Translations under genes and position numbers: made by a program | The notes under the pieces: generated by a model | Databases searched by the model: none | The model's input: only the letters and a program-made list of their open reading frames with translations | Told to the model about the DNA's origin: nothing | Source of the DNA: Diaporthe sp. PMI_573 | Taxonomy: Eukaryota > Ascomycota > Sordariomycetes > Diaporthales > Diaporthaceae | Direction of reading: 5' to 3' | Assembly: GCA_021399435.1 (NCBI GenBank) | Contig: JAJTUP010000076.1 | Location: 124,001 to 188,000, forward strand | Length of the DNA: 64,000 nt | Shown: one piece after another, positions 32,851-42,616 of the stretch | Layout of the letters: each line of letters begins with the position of its first letter | How positions within the stretch are numbered: position 1 is the first letter of the stretch

Positions 32851-33546
32851 ATGTCTACATCCAGTGTCACAGAGTCGGGCCCGGATGGCCAGTGTATGAT
32901 AACATTCGTGGTTCTGTCATTTCGCTATCGTAACTGACGTTTCTCAGCCACAGGTGATTACGCCCGAGAGATATACCCTGATGTCGAACATTTCCCAGAT
33001 ACCAAGATCATCGATGCGTTATTACCGTTACCTGCGCGGCGTTTCCCCTGCGTCAATCCTGCGTCGACGGCGCGGTTATTTTTCAGCAGGATTCAAAATC
33101 TCGCCGCTTGTTTAATACAGATTTCTGGTGAGGAGTCAAGAGAGGTCTGCGGGCGATGCAGAAATCGGAAGGGTCTATGGATACTCTGTGTTGTTAGTTC
33201 CGTGCCTATTGTGCGGGCAGCAACACGTGGAGCCTGTGCAAATTGTTATTATAACGGTAAAGCTCGTGGATGCGAATTGCGTATGTATCAGCTGACTATT
33301 CTTACTATGTCTTGTTACTAATACTAATATCTGTTAAAATTAGACGAGTTGACAAGAAATGCGCAACGTGGCCAGGATAGAGAGCGGGCAGAGGTCAGAC
33401 AAGAGCTGTCTATGCCGAACCCCTATGACGCTTTGCACCATCTTGCACTGGGTTTAGATGGCTTGCAAAAATGGTTTGAGTGGTTCGATGATGTAGCAGC
33501 CCCGCACTTATCTGTAGCTGTTAATGGTACTCGGGCCTCGTCGTAA
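32851..33546 (+). CDS. DUF3716-family protein, three exons
   Basis: Model: exons 32851-32893, 32948-33280 and 33344-33546. Introns of 54 and 63 bp have donors GTATGA and GTATGT, branch sequences TAACTGAC and TACTAAT, and acceptors CTCAG and ATTAG. All phases agree, giving 192 residues. The core LLPLPARRFPCVNP, then VCGRCRNRKGLW...CVV, then GACANCYYNGKARGCELR is the DUF3716 signature (paired C-x2-C knuckles, the second as CANCxYN). The family occurs in filamentous fungi, often in many divergent copies, and has no known function; the Cys pairs suggest zinc binding. The C-terminal exon is charged and ends in a Trp-rich helix (GLQKWFEWFDD). The frame is intact, unlike most neighbours. Confidence 0.75.
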
Positions 33547-33771
33547 GAATCCGAACAGATATGTTTGTATTTCTTTCTCAGGAGTTGTCAGTGGTTTTAC
33601 GTCCGGTTATATGTTTTAAGGATTATTAGATGTTGGTCTATTATTGCTATCCAAACCGTTGGGTTTGCATTATATGGCTGGAGTTCTAGGTGTATGTTTT
33701 AGGAGGCGATGTCCTCGTCTGAGACTTCCACGCAACATTCCGGAGCTACTGGTTTTGGGCAGTTGGTCAAG

Positions 33772-33794
33772 GAGCGGTCCGTTGCGGACCGCTA
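33772..33794 (+). repeat. Palindromic element-end motif followed by TA (copy 2 of 3)
   Basis: GAGCGGTCCGTTGCGGACCGC at 33772-33792, then TA. It differs from copy 1 (2865) by one base in the loop. It lies 110 bp beyond the stop of the Helitron helicase fragment, the place where a Helitron 3' hairpin would be expected, but no CTRR end follows on that strand. Confidence 0.55.
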
Positions 33795-33903
33795 TTTAGA
33801 TCTGTGGTCTGGGTGCGCACGGATGAGAGCGGTTGTCTAGCTTGTGTAGGTGCGAGGTTTCACGTTGGACTTAAGAAGGTTGTTGGTTCGAACATCCTCT
33901 CTC

Positions 33904-34890
33904 TTAAGGCCATCTGTTCAATGTCAAACGTGACAACCCTTCCAACTTATCTAGCACTTTCCGCAACTTCTGAGGCATACCAACTGTACTCCAATTTTCT
34001 GATGTCACCGAGCTGAGGAGTTGGATACCAGCAAGCGTCTTGCACCTTGACAAGGAGACGTATGCACTGACAGGATCGATTCTCCCGCCGGCACCTCTAC
34101 GTGACGTCAGGTCGACAATGATTTCCCGAAAGGTTCGCCCTTGTGCCTTATAGTCGGTCAAGGCGAATGCTGGTGTGCAGGGGAGGCCACGCCGGTCACA
34201 TTTTCCGGTTAGGAATTTGAAGCGGTTTCTTGATGGCTCGAGTGTGATCTTGTCCGGAGCCAGCAGTATTCGACCCTTCGGTAGTCCTGCAATGTCGATG
34301 TTTTCCGCTTCGTGAGGCTCGAGCAGGATACCTTCTGGGCATCCGAAGTGGATGATTGTGTCGTCTGTTAGACGAAGCCCCGTTTTGCGGCGGTCTCCGG
34401 GAATGACACCTCTGGCTGTGAATTCTGTCCCGGTCATAAGCTTCAGCCCGGGGTATTGGTTTTTGTTGGTCAGGACTGGCATGTTGTCTGTATAGAAAAA
34501 GATTCCAGGGACATTCGTCCAGCTATTATCACCAAAGGCTATTGTTGCCGGCTTTTGCATCGGGTTTGGGTCGGTCCAGGTGTGATCTGATATGAATATC
34601 CGAACAACTTGCCCTCGAGCCCTGGCAAACCCGATGACTGCGTCCATGTTCGGGCGCCACCTTGTCGCGTTGGTTGGGGTGATTGCTCGCACCTCCTCCC
34701 AGTCAATTGGTGTTTCTAAACCGACAACCTTGTTGTTCAGTCTGTGTAGGTACTCCTCGCTAGGATTTCCATCCCGCAGTTGCTGTAACATTTCTCGAAG
34801 TTCTGGGTCTGTGGCTCTCATTTGTTCGTTGAGTATGACCACATGCGTGAACTTCTCGAATAGTTTGTATCCTGGTAAGAACGCTACTAA
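33904..34890 (-). mobile_element. Helitron helicase (PIF1-like) C-terminal fragment
   Basis: The minus-strand frame reads FEKFTHVVILNEQMRATDPE, then a stretch typical of Helitron helicases between motifs III and V. It ends with AFALTDYKAQGRTFREIIVD (motif V region) and SAYVSLSRCKTLAGIQLL (motif VI with its Arg). The nucleotide-binding motifs I-II and the Rep/HUH endonuclease are missing. The frame is open for more than 320 codons, so decay is recent or slow. At its 5' side, near 34890-34915, the sequence passes directly into a hAT transposase, marking a nested insertion or recombination joint. Confidence 0.85.
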
Positions 34891-34899
34891 CTTCCTGAA

Positions 34900-35700
34900 A
34901 GATCTTCTCAAAATACGGGAGGAGGAGGATATCTTTAATCAGCAGTTGGAGTCCGTGGGAGTCGCAAAGAGAGAAGCTAACGTGCTGAAGCTCTGGCGTT
35001 CTTCCAAGCAGTTCGTGAACAGCCCGCATTACGTTTTCCGTATCCGTACAGACCGAGTTAATACGAGCAGTTTTGTGATCGCAAAGATATAGCATCTCTG
35101 TCCATATAAGCTTCTTCCAGTTCTCCGCTGTATGCCGTTCGTCACCCGTATCAAAGGTTTTCCAATAGAAAGCTGGTCCATCCGGCAGTCGTACTGATAT
35201 ATTGACGATCCTATGGTGGGAAACGTTATCGGAGGCATCAAAAATTATATTGAAGAAGTCTGATGCCTGTATCTGCCGGAGAACCTCATTCCTAACCTCC
35301 CTATCGACAGAGGGAAGGAGAGTGGTAATTGTCTTGCGAGAAGGAGGAATCCATCCAGGCTTAATACGAGCAAAGAAGCGATGCCAGCGTCGAGACTCGA
35401 AGAGGTTAAATGACCGCCCGTCAGATATCACGGCAGCTGCAGCATCTTAGATGAGGGTATCGTTTTCGTCCTTCGAAATATGCTGGATTCCAGAGTCTAT
35501 AAGCGTCTTCTGTGTTTGTTCCTGGATGGGGATGGTTCCGGAAGAGCTTTGCTGCTCTTGAGCAGCCTTAAATACAGCACAACCTGCGAGGTGATCCCTA
35601 AGTCTCTGTGGTGAGGCCGCGGCCTGCTCCTTACTGCAATGTCTGCATCTGTATCTCTCGCAGCGCTTCTTGTTTGTGCCAGACAGAGGAGGAGGGCGGC
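34900..35700 (-). mobile_element. hAT transposase (DUF659-type) fragment with nonsense mutation
   Basis: Reading down the minus strand: a BED-like CRHCSKEQAAASPQRLRDHL at about 35650-35570, then ISKDENDTLI followed by an in-frame TAA near 35448, then DAAAAVISDGRSFNLFES. The core block is DFFNIIFDASDNVSHHRIVN, followed by INSVCTDTENVMRAVHELL and HVSFSLCDSHGLQLLIKDIL. These match hAT transposases with a DUF659-like domain (FDAS first catalytic Asp; CTDxxxxM; C.aH.lqLl.kDi). Similarity stops near 34915 at the Helitron joint, so the C-terminal half is lost. Confidence 0.8.
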
Positions 35701-35964
35701 CGAGGCTGATGAAATGCCGCTTTGTATCATGATCTGCTCAGATCAAACATTCTTCATCCATCCGGAGTACGATACATTTTCAGCGCAGGACCATTCCGTC
35801 CAGCCACCGTCAACACTGCCTCCGTCACCTAGATTAGGCGCATTCGCAACCACACATCTCCGACCAATCATTCTGCTACAAGAATAGCGATCTTTGCAGA
35901 GCTAGACAGGGATATCATACACGCTAACTTATTAACACAAGGAAAAGGATTCGCACCCAAAATA

Positions 35965-36227
35965 ATGGCGCAAAGATTAAAACGTAACTCAGTTGACGCA
36001 GAGACGATCAAGAACGGCGGGAATGATCAAAGACTAATGAAACCACGAGGGGCCTGGACAAGAAACGACGGAGATGGGGCTAGACGCCTTTGCCTCTCGG
36101 AAAGCTGGTGACTGTCCCTTTATGGGCTCCTTATGCACTGTGGAAGGGTTACAAGGCTGCATTTGGACAGGTTGTGTGTCCTTACGCAATAGATGACGGT
36201 GCAAAGGGAGGCAGTATCTCTGGACCA
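35965..36227 (+). repeat. 263-bp sequence duplicated in inverted orientation at 53540-53802
   Basis: By eye the two copies differ at one base (T versus A in CAATAGA[T/A]GACGG). Identity starts exactly at an ATG (ATGGCGCAAAG) and ends at CTCTGGACCA. From that ATG a 48-codon frame runs (MAQRLKRNSVDAETIKNGG...). In this copy the block feeds into a transcription-factor domain, in the other into unrelated sequence. Confidence 0.9.
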
Positions 36228-36920
36228 ATACTGGGCTCTTTCAGTCAGCCACACAAGCACAATTACGACGGCGCTTCATCGCTGGAACTGCTCCAAGGAA
36301 GCGATGTTGACAAGACCCTCATCATAGGCTCCCTCGGCTGCTCAGTCGAGATCATGGAGATTGTTCATCACATCAACCAGTTGCGATATCCGGCTGCACA
36401 GAAGTTTCACGAGAAGAGCGGCAGGTCCGAGCTCCCATCCGTTATGTGGACATGCCAGGGCCTACAAGACCGGCTGAGCCGACTTAACCAACGACTGCCA
36501 TCAGAGATCAAGAACCAATCGATCAGGGAACAGACAAAGGTCCGCTTGACAGCCGAACTCTATCGAATCGCTGCCGTCCTTTACCTGCGGTCCGTCTGCC
36601 CCAACATCGACGCCACGAACCAGACGCCAATGTGGCTTCAGGCAGGTTTCAGGGTCCTCGCGAACCAGGATATTTGCACGAGCCCCTGGCCGTTGTTTGT
36701 TGTCGCTTGCGAGTCGCAGGCCGACGATCAGAGGATCATGATCCTGCGGACACTCGACCGCATGGATGCAGATCGGAAGATCGGCAACGTGTTTGTCCTA
36801 AGAAATCTGATCGAGAGGTACTGGAAGCAGCAAGGTCTCATGGCGGACGGCGACCGAACTAAGCCGTTGAAGTGGTGGGAGCTGATGAGCTTCGACACTG
36901 CTGCGCCATGGTTCATCTGA
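36090..36920 (+). CDS. Fungal transcription-factor regulatory domain (Fungal_trans_2 type), chimeric or truncated
   Basis: From about 36240 to 36920 the frame carries the middle and end of a Zn2Cys6 regulator's second domain: VEIMEIVHHINQLRYPAAQK, RLTAELYRIAAVLYLRSVCP, then PWPLFVVACESQADDQRIMI and NVFVLRNLIERYWKQQGL. The N-terminal Cys6 cluster is absent. The first 45 or so codons derive from the duplicated block at 35965-36227, so the ATG at 36090 may not be native. An alternative is splicing from the ATG at 35965 (possible donor near 36110, acceptor CTTTCAG at about 36242). Without a zinc cluster DNA binding is doubtful. A broken cyclin follows immediately. Confidence 0.6.
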   Translation: MPLGKLVTVPLWAPYALWKGYKAAFGQVVCPYAIDDGAKGGSISGPILGSFSQPHKHNYDGASSLELLQGSDVDKTLIIGSLGCSVEIMEIVHHINQLRYPAAQKFHEKSGRSELPSVMWTCQGLQDRLSRLNQRLPSEIKNQSIREQTKVRLTAELYRIAAVLYLRSVCPNIDATNQTPMWLQAGFRVLANQDICTSPWPLFVVACESQADDQRIMILRTLDRMDADRKIGNVFVLRNLIERYWKQQGLMADGDRTKPLKWWELMSFDTAAPWFI

Positions 36921-36945
36921 CCACTCGCCGTCGGAAGAACGGGAG

Positions 36946-37204
36946 AAGCAGCACTACCAGCTTGTTGGCTGTGCAGCCCTCCTGATTTCTGCCAAGTACG
37001 GTGACAAGAAGGACCAAGTCCCCCAGATCAACGAGCTCAACAACATGTGTTGCGGTCTGTACGATGGTGGCATGTTCACCCAGATGGAGATTCCTCAACA
37101 CGCTAGAGTGGAACGTTGGCCACCCCACTGTCGACTTCTTCCAGTCCATCATCAGGGCTGACGAGCAAGATGACCGTGAGGTTAGGGAAATGCCCCAGGG
37201 CTAG
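36946..37204 (+). pseudogene. G1-type cyclin gene fragment with a frameshift
   Basis: One frame reads QHYQLVGCAALLISAKYGDK, then KDQVPQINELNNMCCGLYDG and GMFTQMEI. A neighbouring frame continues LNTLEWNVGHPTVDFFQS. Together they match the cyclin-box core of fungal G1/Pcl-type cyclins, where the intact motif is MEI/MHVLNTLxWNxGHPTVD. About five bases are missing at the joint (near 37095), which shifts the frame. Upstream cyclin-box helices and the C-terminal part are absent. Coding begins within 30 bp of the transcription-factor stop, so the two fragments are abutted, as in captured or rearranged gene pieces. Confidence 0.75.
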
Positions 37205-38147
37205 GATCCTCACCGGCCTCCTGCTTCCAACTATTTCCAGGCACACTCAGCTGTACAACAGGGCCAGTGTTGCTTTCCATGTACATATAACCCCAAACGG
37301 TTCTATATCTACTTGTCATTACGCACATATATCTTTATCCAGCTGCGGGGCGAGCGACGAATAATTTATAGACGCAGATTTGAAGAGGGTATTCAGCTCC
37401 GAGATGGCGACTAAGCTTTTTGTTCCTTGAATATGCAGGCGGATCGAACACCTTCATAATGTTAGAGATAATAATGAGATTTTGTCATTGCTTGGAACAA
37501 GATCCGCGGATCAAGGCCGGGACTAATTCATAGCTTTGGGCTGAAGGTTACGATATTCAAAACAGTGTTGAGCGGCGCTAGGTCTACAAAAGCTGCGTTG
37601 CCCTAAATCGTGGCCCAATAATAAGCTTCAAGGCCACAGGACTGCAGAATGCTCGATCCCATATATGGCAAAGCCATCAAATCAGAGCGCCAGAAGGCGA
37701 AAAGATGTGCGAGGCGCAGCAGCGTGACGAAGGCATTGCGAACGCCTATCAGACTATAACTTCGGTCTTCAAGCTCGATCCGCAACAGACACAACAGCAG
37801 AAGGTTGCGAATAGCCTTATCCGAAGCTTCGTGTGGAATTGAATAGTTGGGACGTACGACCGCGCTGTTTGATTGTAGCTTATGGAAGCCTCGTTGTTAA
37901 ATTCCAATGTTCAAAGAAGTGCTCAAGTTTTATAAAAAAAAAAATACCCGCGACATCATTCGCTTTCTGGTCAATTGCGTTGTTATTCAGCGGAAAATGA
38001 GGCCGTCAGCGCGTAAGATCTCGTGTAACAGATTAAGATTATTCGCGTGCCCAGAGTGGGCAGGCACGCGTTAGTTATCATGATATAGAGCCATATTTTC
38101 ATTCGCCTTATTTCAATCTTTGCGATAAGCTTGAGTATTGGGCTTCT
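37205..38147. other. Intergenic, no supported gene
   Basis: AT-rich, with a poly-A run near 37935. It lies between the cyclin fragment and the 3' end of the two-exon gene. Confidence 0.4.
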
Positions 38148-38994
38148 TCATTTCCAAAAGGCTTCCGCTGCCTCAGCTGACATATTCCCAGTGAACATCC
38201 GCGATTCGCCCCTTGCCACTGCACTTTCAACCTGAATTGGCTGCCCTTGGCCGATTGTGCCGAAGTTCCCTCTTGCCACCTTGGCCTGACCAGAAGCGTA
38301 CATGTATTTCACCTCGATGTTTGTCAAGCAGCTCAGTTCCGTAATAGCAGGTTCATAGAACCGCAGGCACAAGTCCAGGGTGTTTCTGTGCTCCCGCAAC
38401 AACTTGAGATATTCCTCGGCGTCTTGCGAAGTGTCTGTCGGAGAAGACGAAGGGTGCAAATCTATGGCTAGGTCCGGGCCTGAGATTTTGCTTTTCAATT
38501 TGTCCACAGACTGAGTGAGACCGGCGACAAGGTTGTCAGGCTCGACATCAGCTCCACTCAGAGTTATCCTATTACCAAATTTGTATTAGTAGCCTGTCTC
38601 GACTTCCTTGCCACGTATGGGACTATACAAACATGTATATGAAGGCAAGGCCATCCGGAAAAGTGCCTTGGCATGCCACCATATCTGCTGCCAAATATTT
38701 GATGGTATTAGGGAAGCGTGAGCCATGGTCCTGACCCGACTGCGCTTTGACTTTTGGTATTCTTTCGTCGCAGATCTTGTTGTAATATTCCGTTACCTGC
38801 ATCAATCCCTTCATGCTCTCCTCGTGGCCAGTTGAGGGATCCCCGTCTTCCATTCCAAGGTCATTCTGCAGCACTCCTGTGTTCTTGAAGGGCTCCAGTG
38901 CGCCGCGAAGGCGATTGAGCATTTCCCGCGCAGTTTCCACCAGATCAGTGAGGGTCGTGACACTTTCTGTGGTTGTGGATCGCTCGATTGACAT
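38148..38994 (-). CDS. Two-exon protein resembling fungal signalling N-terminal helical domains
   Basis: Exon 1 38994-38633, intron 38632-38569 (64 bp; donor GTTTGT, branch GCTACTAAT, acceptor AATAG), exon 2 38568-38148. Phases agree and give 260 residues from the ATG in MSIERSTTTESVTTLTDLVE. The protein is all-helical by inspection. It has an amphipathic N-terminal helix (LVETAREMLNRLRGALEPF), heptad-like LKLLREHRNTLDLCLRFYEP, and a Gly/Gln/Ala-rich end (GQAKVARGNFGTIGQGQPI). This arrangement recalls the N-terminal domains of fungal NLR-like and ankyrin proteins, but no NACHT, NB-ARC or ankyrin part follows. It may be a stand-alone member or truncated. Function unknown. Confidence 0.55.
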
Positions 38995-40328
38995 GTTTGC
39001 AAATACACCGGGCTCTATGGTGGAAAAACGTCTGTGGATACGATGCAACGAGTGTATAGTTAGCGGTGTCGCTTTGTTTGCCTTTATGTGTTTGCGGGTC
39101 GAACCAGATGTGGGAAAGAGGCACCCTGTCAATTTATACAAAGGAGGTTCCTCTGGCCTCGGAACGTGTTGGCCAGGCAGACAGATAAGCCTCACAAGGC
39201 ACATTTCTCGCCCCACAAGGATGCCTTGTGTCCAGGGTGATACGCCTACCATAGATGATTGTTGGCGCAGTGATATGAGTCACACCTTGCCAGAATGCAT
39301 CGCAACCCTCCCGAGCCTCACCAGTCAAAGTGGCAATTGATCGGTGAAGCACAGCTATCGCCTGCTGTGTTACCTTATGATACCTGCTATGGTTTCGCTA
39401 AGTACTTAGTGGCCTGCTTGTGGTGGCTGTGCTGTAGGTATGTGTGGTGGAAGCCGACATGTTCCGACAACGTTTGTCCAGCGTGACCTACGATACGGGC
39501 GTGCAAAGAACTTCAGCTGGGATAAATTCTGCAACGCCTTACTCGATATGGAGAACAACAAGCTTTTACTCCTCTTCGTCTCAGGGATAGAGGAAGGAAT
39601 CTAGCGGTTGCGAACTTCTTGGCATCGACATATCCAAAGAACTATGTACTTCGGTTATTTCGTCTTCGGATGACAACCGGAACCGTGATACCCTTAAACT
39701 ACTTCAAGACCTCAAGAATTGAATCGCCTTTTCATTACACCTTGTCGGCGCGATAATCCTTTAGCCGGCTATGTTTTCAAACAGCCTAATTTCTAAGTAG
39801 TTGCTACGTCTAATTAAAAATTGTAAACAATTTGTTGTCTACCTGGGAATTTAGGGGTCCTTAGGTTTAAGAGCTCATGAGGGTAAGGTTGATATCCGGA
39901 ACAAGCTTCAGATTCGGACATCCAATGTCAATCCCATTGACCATCTTATACTGCAATATGAGGTCCGCTTGCGTAGATTTTCTTGGACGCTGGGAGTTAT
40001 CACATATATATCTGAAATCTGCAAAATCTATAATGCTACACTATTTTAACTTATTCGCAATCTCGGTACATGTCTGAGCGCACCCGCCACACAGCCAAGA
40101 CCCCGCGTCGACCCGCCTGAACCAGGAACAATAGTCTTGCTACGATTTCGCGCGGTTTCTTCTCCGCTGTACAGATGATAGTTCCGCAGCAAATTTCGAA
40201 GGGCAGGCCAACCATGGAAAACTCAGGTTGATGGCCGTATTAAATGTTCATTACGGCACATCCTGTTTCACATTGAGGCTCAGATTTTAGAGTATAATAG
40301 TACTTTGATGTCGGCATACTTTAAGAGA
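38995..40328. other. Intergenic, no supported gene
   Basis: Short frames only. A coding-like string at about 39490-39600 (KNFSWDKFCNALLDMENNKL) is unrecognised. Confidence 0.35.
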
Positions 40329-40388
40329 GCGGATATTTGCGCCCCAAAAAAGAGATCGGAGATTCGCACACCCAAAAACGGAGGGTAC
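40329..40388. repeat. Repeat motifs shared with the miniature elements at 10.5 and 12.1 kb
   Basis: GCGGATATTTGC (40329) matches GCGGATATTCGC at 10542. CGGAGATTCGCACACCC...GGAGGGTAC (40357-40388) matches the right end of the 12117-12230 element. The stretch precedes a hAT transposase body, linking the miniature repeats to a hAT family. Confidence 0.5.
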
Positions 40389-40399
40389 AAGTCCGCTGA

Positions 40400-41469
40400 C
40401 AAGTCACTTGACTGGAACACAGTAACCACCCTTGATTACATCATCAATCGAAGACTGCAGGGCTCTGACAATGCGGCTGGAGGTCATGATTACAAGATGA
40501 GGCGCGAGGACCTGAAAAGGCGTGAGGCTGCTCTTGGCTAGCCACTATGGACGTGGAGGAGGCAGACTATTGATGGAAAGTGAAATACATTTCGGAAGTA
40601 CGTCCCTTGATTTCTTGGAGATCTTCTAAGTGGTGGAGATGCTCCTTGACCACCTCGAGCTGGCCGTTCAAGGGGTGATAATTGAAGAGAATGACGACCA
40701 AATCATGGAAGAGGTTCAACTGTTCGATGGTATTGATGCCAAGACCCGGAGGCTTTTGAAGGTTTACATCAAGCTCGGATGGAAGAAGCTGAACGACTAC
40801 TATGGCAAGCTGACCTCTACTGCCTACGTAGCGGCAGTTGTATTCCACCCCTGCAAGAAATGGCGAACTCTAGAACGGCTTTGGAACCAACTCCCGTCTC
40901 GTCAGACCTCGGAATGGAAGAGGACGTATGAGAGAAGCTTAACGGCCATCTGGGAAGAGAAGTACAAGAACAAGGCTCATGGGGCAGATTCTAATGACGC
41001 TTCAGCAGCTGGGACTACTAGTGCCTTGGACTATATTGAACGTCGACTGGCTTTTAGTCGGTCATTGACTACTCCTGACTCTCAAGAGCGACAAAGCCAA
41101 CGACAACAGCAGTCAGCGGCGATGCCACCACAGGCCGAGCTTGATCAGTATCTGTCAGAGCCACCGGTTGAAAACATCGCATACAAAGCTGACCCAATTG
41201 GTTGGTGGAGGGACGTCGGCGTTGTGCGTTTTCCTCGGCTGTCTTATATGGCTGTTGACTTTCTTACTATCGCATCGTCGTCTGCAGAAACGGAGAGAGA
41301 CTTCAGCAGTTGCGGGAGGATGGTAACACCACTCAGGTCCCGCCTACGGCGGCATATTGTGGCCATGGCTCAGTGCCTTCGTTCCTGGAGCAAAGCCTGT
41401 ATTTATCAGCCGACTCTTCCTATAATCTACGGTACCGGATGTATCTTGCAACCGAAACCATCATCCTAA
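40400..41469 (+). mobile_element. hAT transposase, C-terminal half with dimerisation domain
   Basis: The main frame (40630-41469, 279 codons) contains MVEMLLDHLE, KLGWKKLNDYYGKLTSTAYV and AAVVFHPCKKW, then DPIGWWRDVGVVRFPRLSYM, AVDFLTIASSSAETERDFSS and CGRMVTPLRSRLRRHIVAMA then QCLRSW. This is the hAT C-terminal catalytic remnant (WW/FP...A.D.L.I..SS.ETER.FS) and dimerisation domain. An upstream piece (to about 40540) is in a different frame and separated by stops. The N-terminal BED finger and first Asp are missing. Subterminal inverted repeats follow at 41604-41723. Confidence 0.8.
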
Positions 41470-41603
41470 CATGGAGAAAAGGTTTGTCGGGTTCGGCTTG
41501 GGATGATGCCCCTCAGCGGCCGATCATTGGCCAGCGGGCATAACTGGGAAGGTGAATGTGGAGTCAAAGTTACGGCGCCGGGGTCTCACACTGAATGGAA
41601 CGA

Positions 41604-41723
41604 GTTGGATCCGGTTGGATCCAAACCCAATCAACTGGACCTCTGAATTGGCTGGTTGCCAAGCACGGGGAGCGAGATCTCAGTTGAGTTGGACCCACAG
41701 TTGGAGGATCCAACGGATCCAAC
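41604..41723. repeat. Inverted subterminal repeat pair at the hAT 3' end
   Basis: GTTGGATCCGGTTGGATCC (41604-41622) and its near-exact reverse complement GGATCCAACGGATCCAAC (41706-41723, one base shorter) flank several GTTGAGTTGG/CAACTGG copies. This is the organisation of hAT subterminal transposase-binding sites. Confidence 0.6.
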
Positions 41724-42616
41724 GATTGGAAGTAGTTGGTTGATTACACACTCTGCGGGTAGGCAGGATACTAGTTCCTCCTCGGGAGTATAAACTTACA
41801 AGCTTTACTCGGTGTCTGCTACGCGGCCACAGCATCTATGTAGTGGATCTTCTGGGTAATCCTCCTGTGGGATTAAGCTCGTGTAACATAACCTATGTGG
41901 TACACCTTCTGTGGTATCACCTATAAAACAACCTCGTACGAGGTCGCTAGGAAGACAAGCCACAGGACCTCCCCAATGACATTTTCGCATTTTGGGGAAA
42001 TGGTGATGTGATGTTTTAATAGTGTGTGTGACGCTCGAGACCACTGGAGCTGGTTCGAGATAGGAGCAGCTATGCAGCCACGTTGCGGCAAATTATAAAG
42101 ACCCCATAGGCTTCCCCGACCTTCTGTCCCGGGATATGATAGGATATGACAGCGAATCTGACATGAGTGTCGCCATGGTTTGACAAGCGCTCAAGTAACT
42201 CAATTGATGTCGGATGGATTTGACTCGTACAAAGCCCGGTAATACTTGATATCAGCATTTAAAACTACGAAATATGCGTTGGCGCCAAGGTGTATAAGTG
42301 TATCCATGTGCGGAAATTATCAACTAAATCTCTGCGCCCATGCACCATCGACGAGCCGTAGAATCGCAGGACCGAGAAAGCGCACATGAAGAGGCCCTTG
42401 GCTCATCATTGACAACTGATGTGGTTGGACTTTAATGACGCTGCAACCTGATACAGGTAACTGGATTTTGCGGTCAAGTCAATGGCATTTCCAAGCCTCG
42501 ATAACATAGTACTGAGACATATAATTGGTGAAAAATGGGACATCGGAGTGTAAGACTCCAGAACAGTAAAAATATATATATGTGGACGGCGACACAGCCC
42601 GTCACAGAGGTATTTT
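41724..42616. other. Intergenic, no supported gene
   Basis: No motif-bearing frame. It ends at the stop codon of the P450 gene on the minus strand. Confidence 0.4.

Noticed and set aside
33772..33920. Helitron 3' end reading of the hairpin behind the helicase
   Set aside because: The hairpin is placed correctly, but no CTRR follows on the minus strand and the same motif appears beside a pogo relic, so I did not annotate it as a Helitron terminus.
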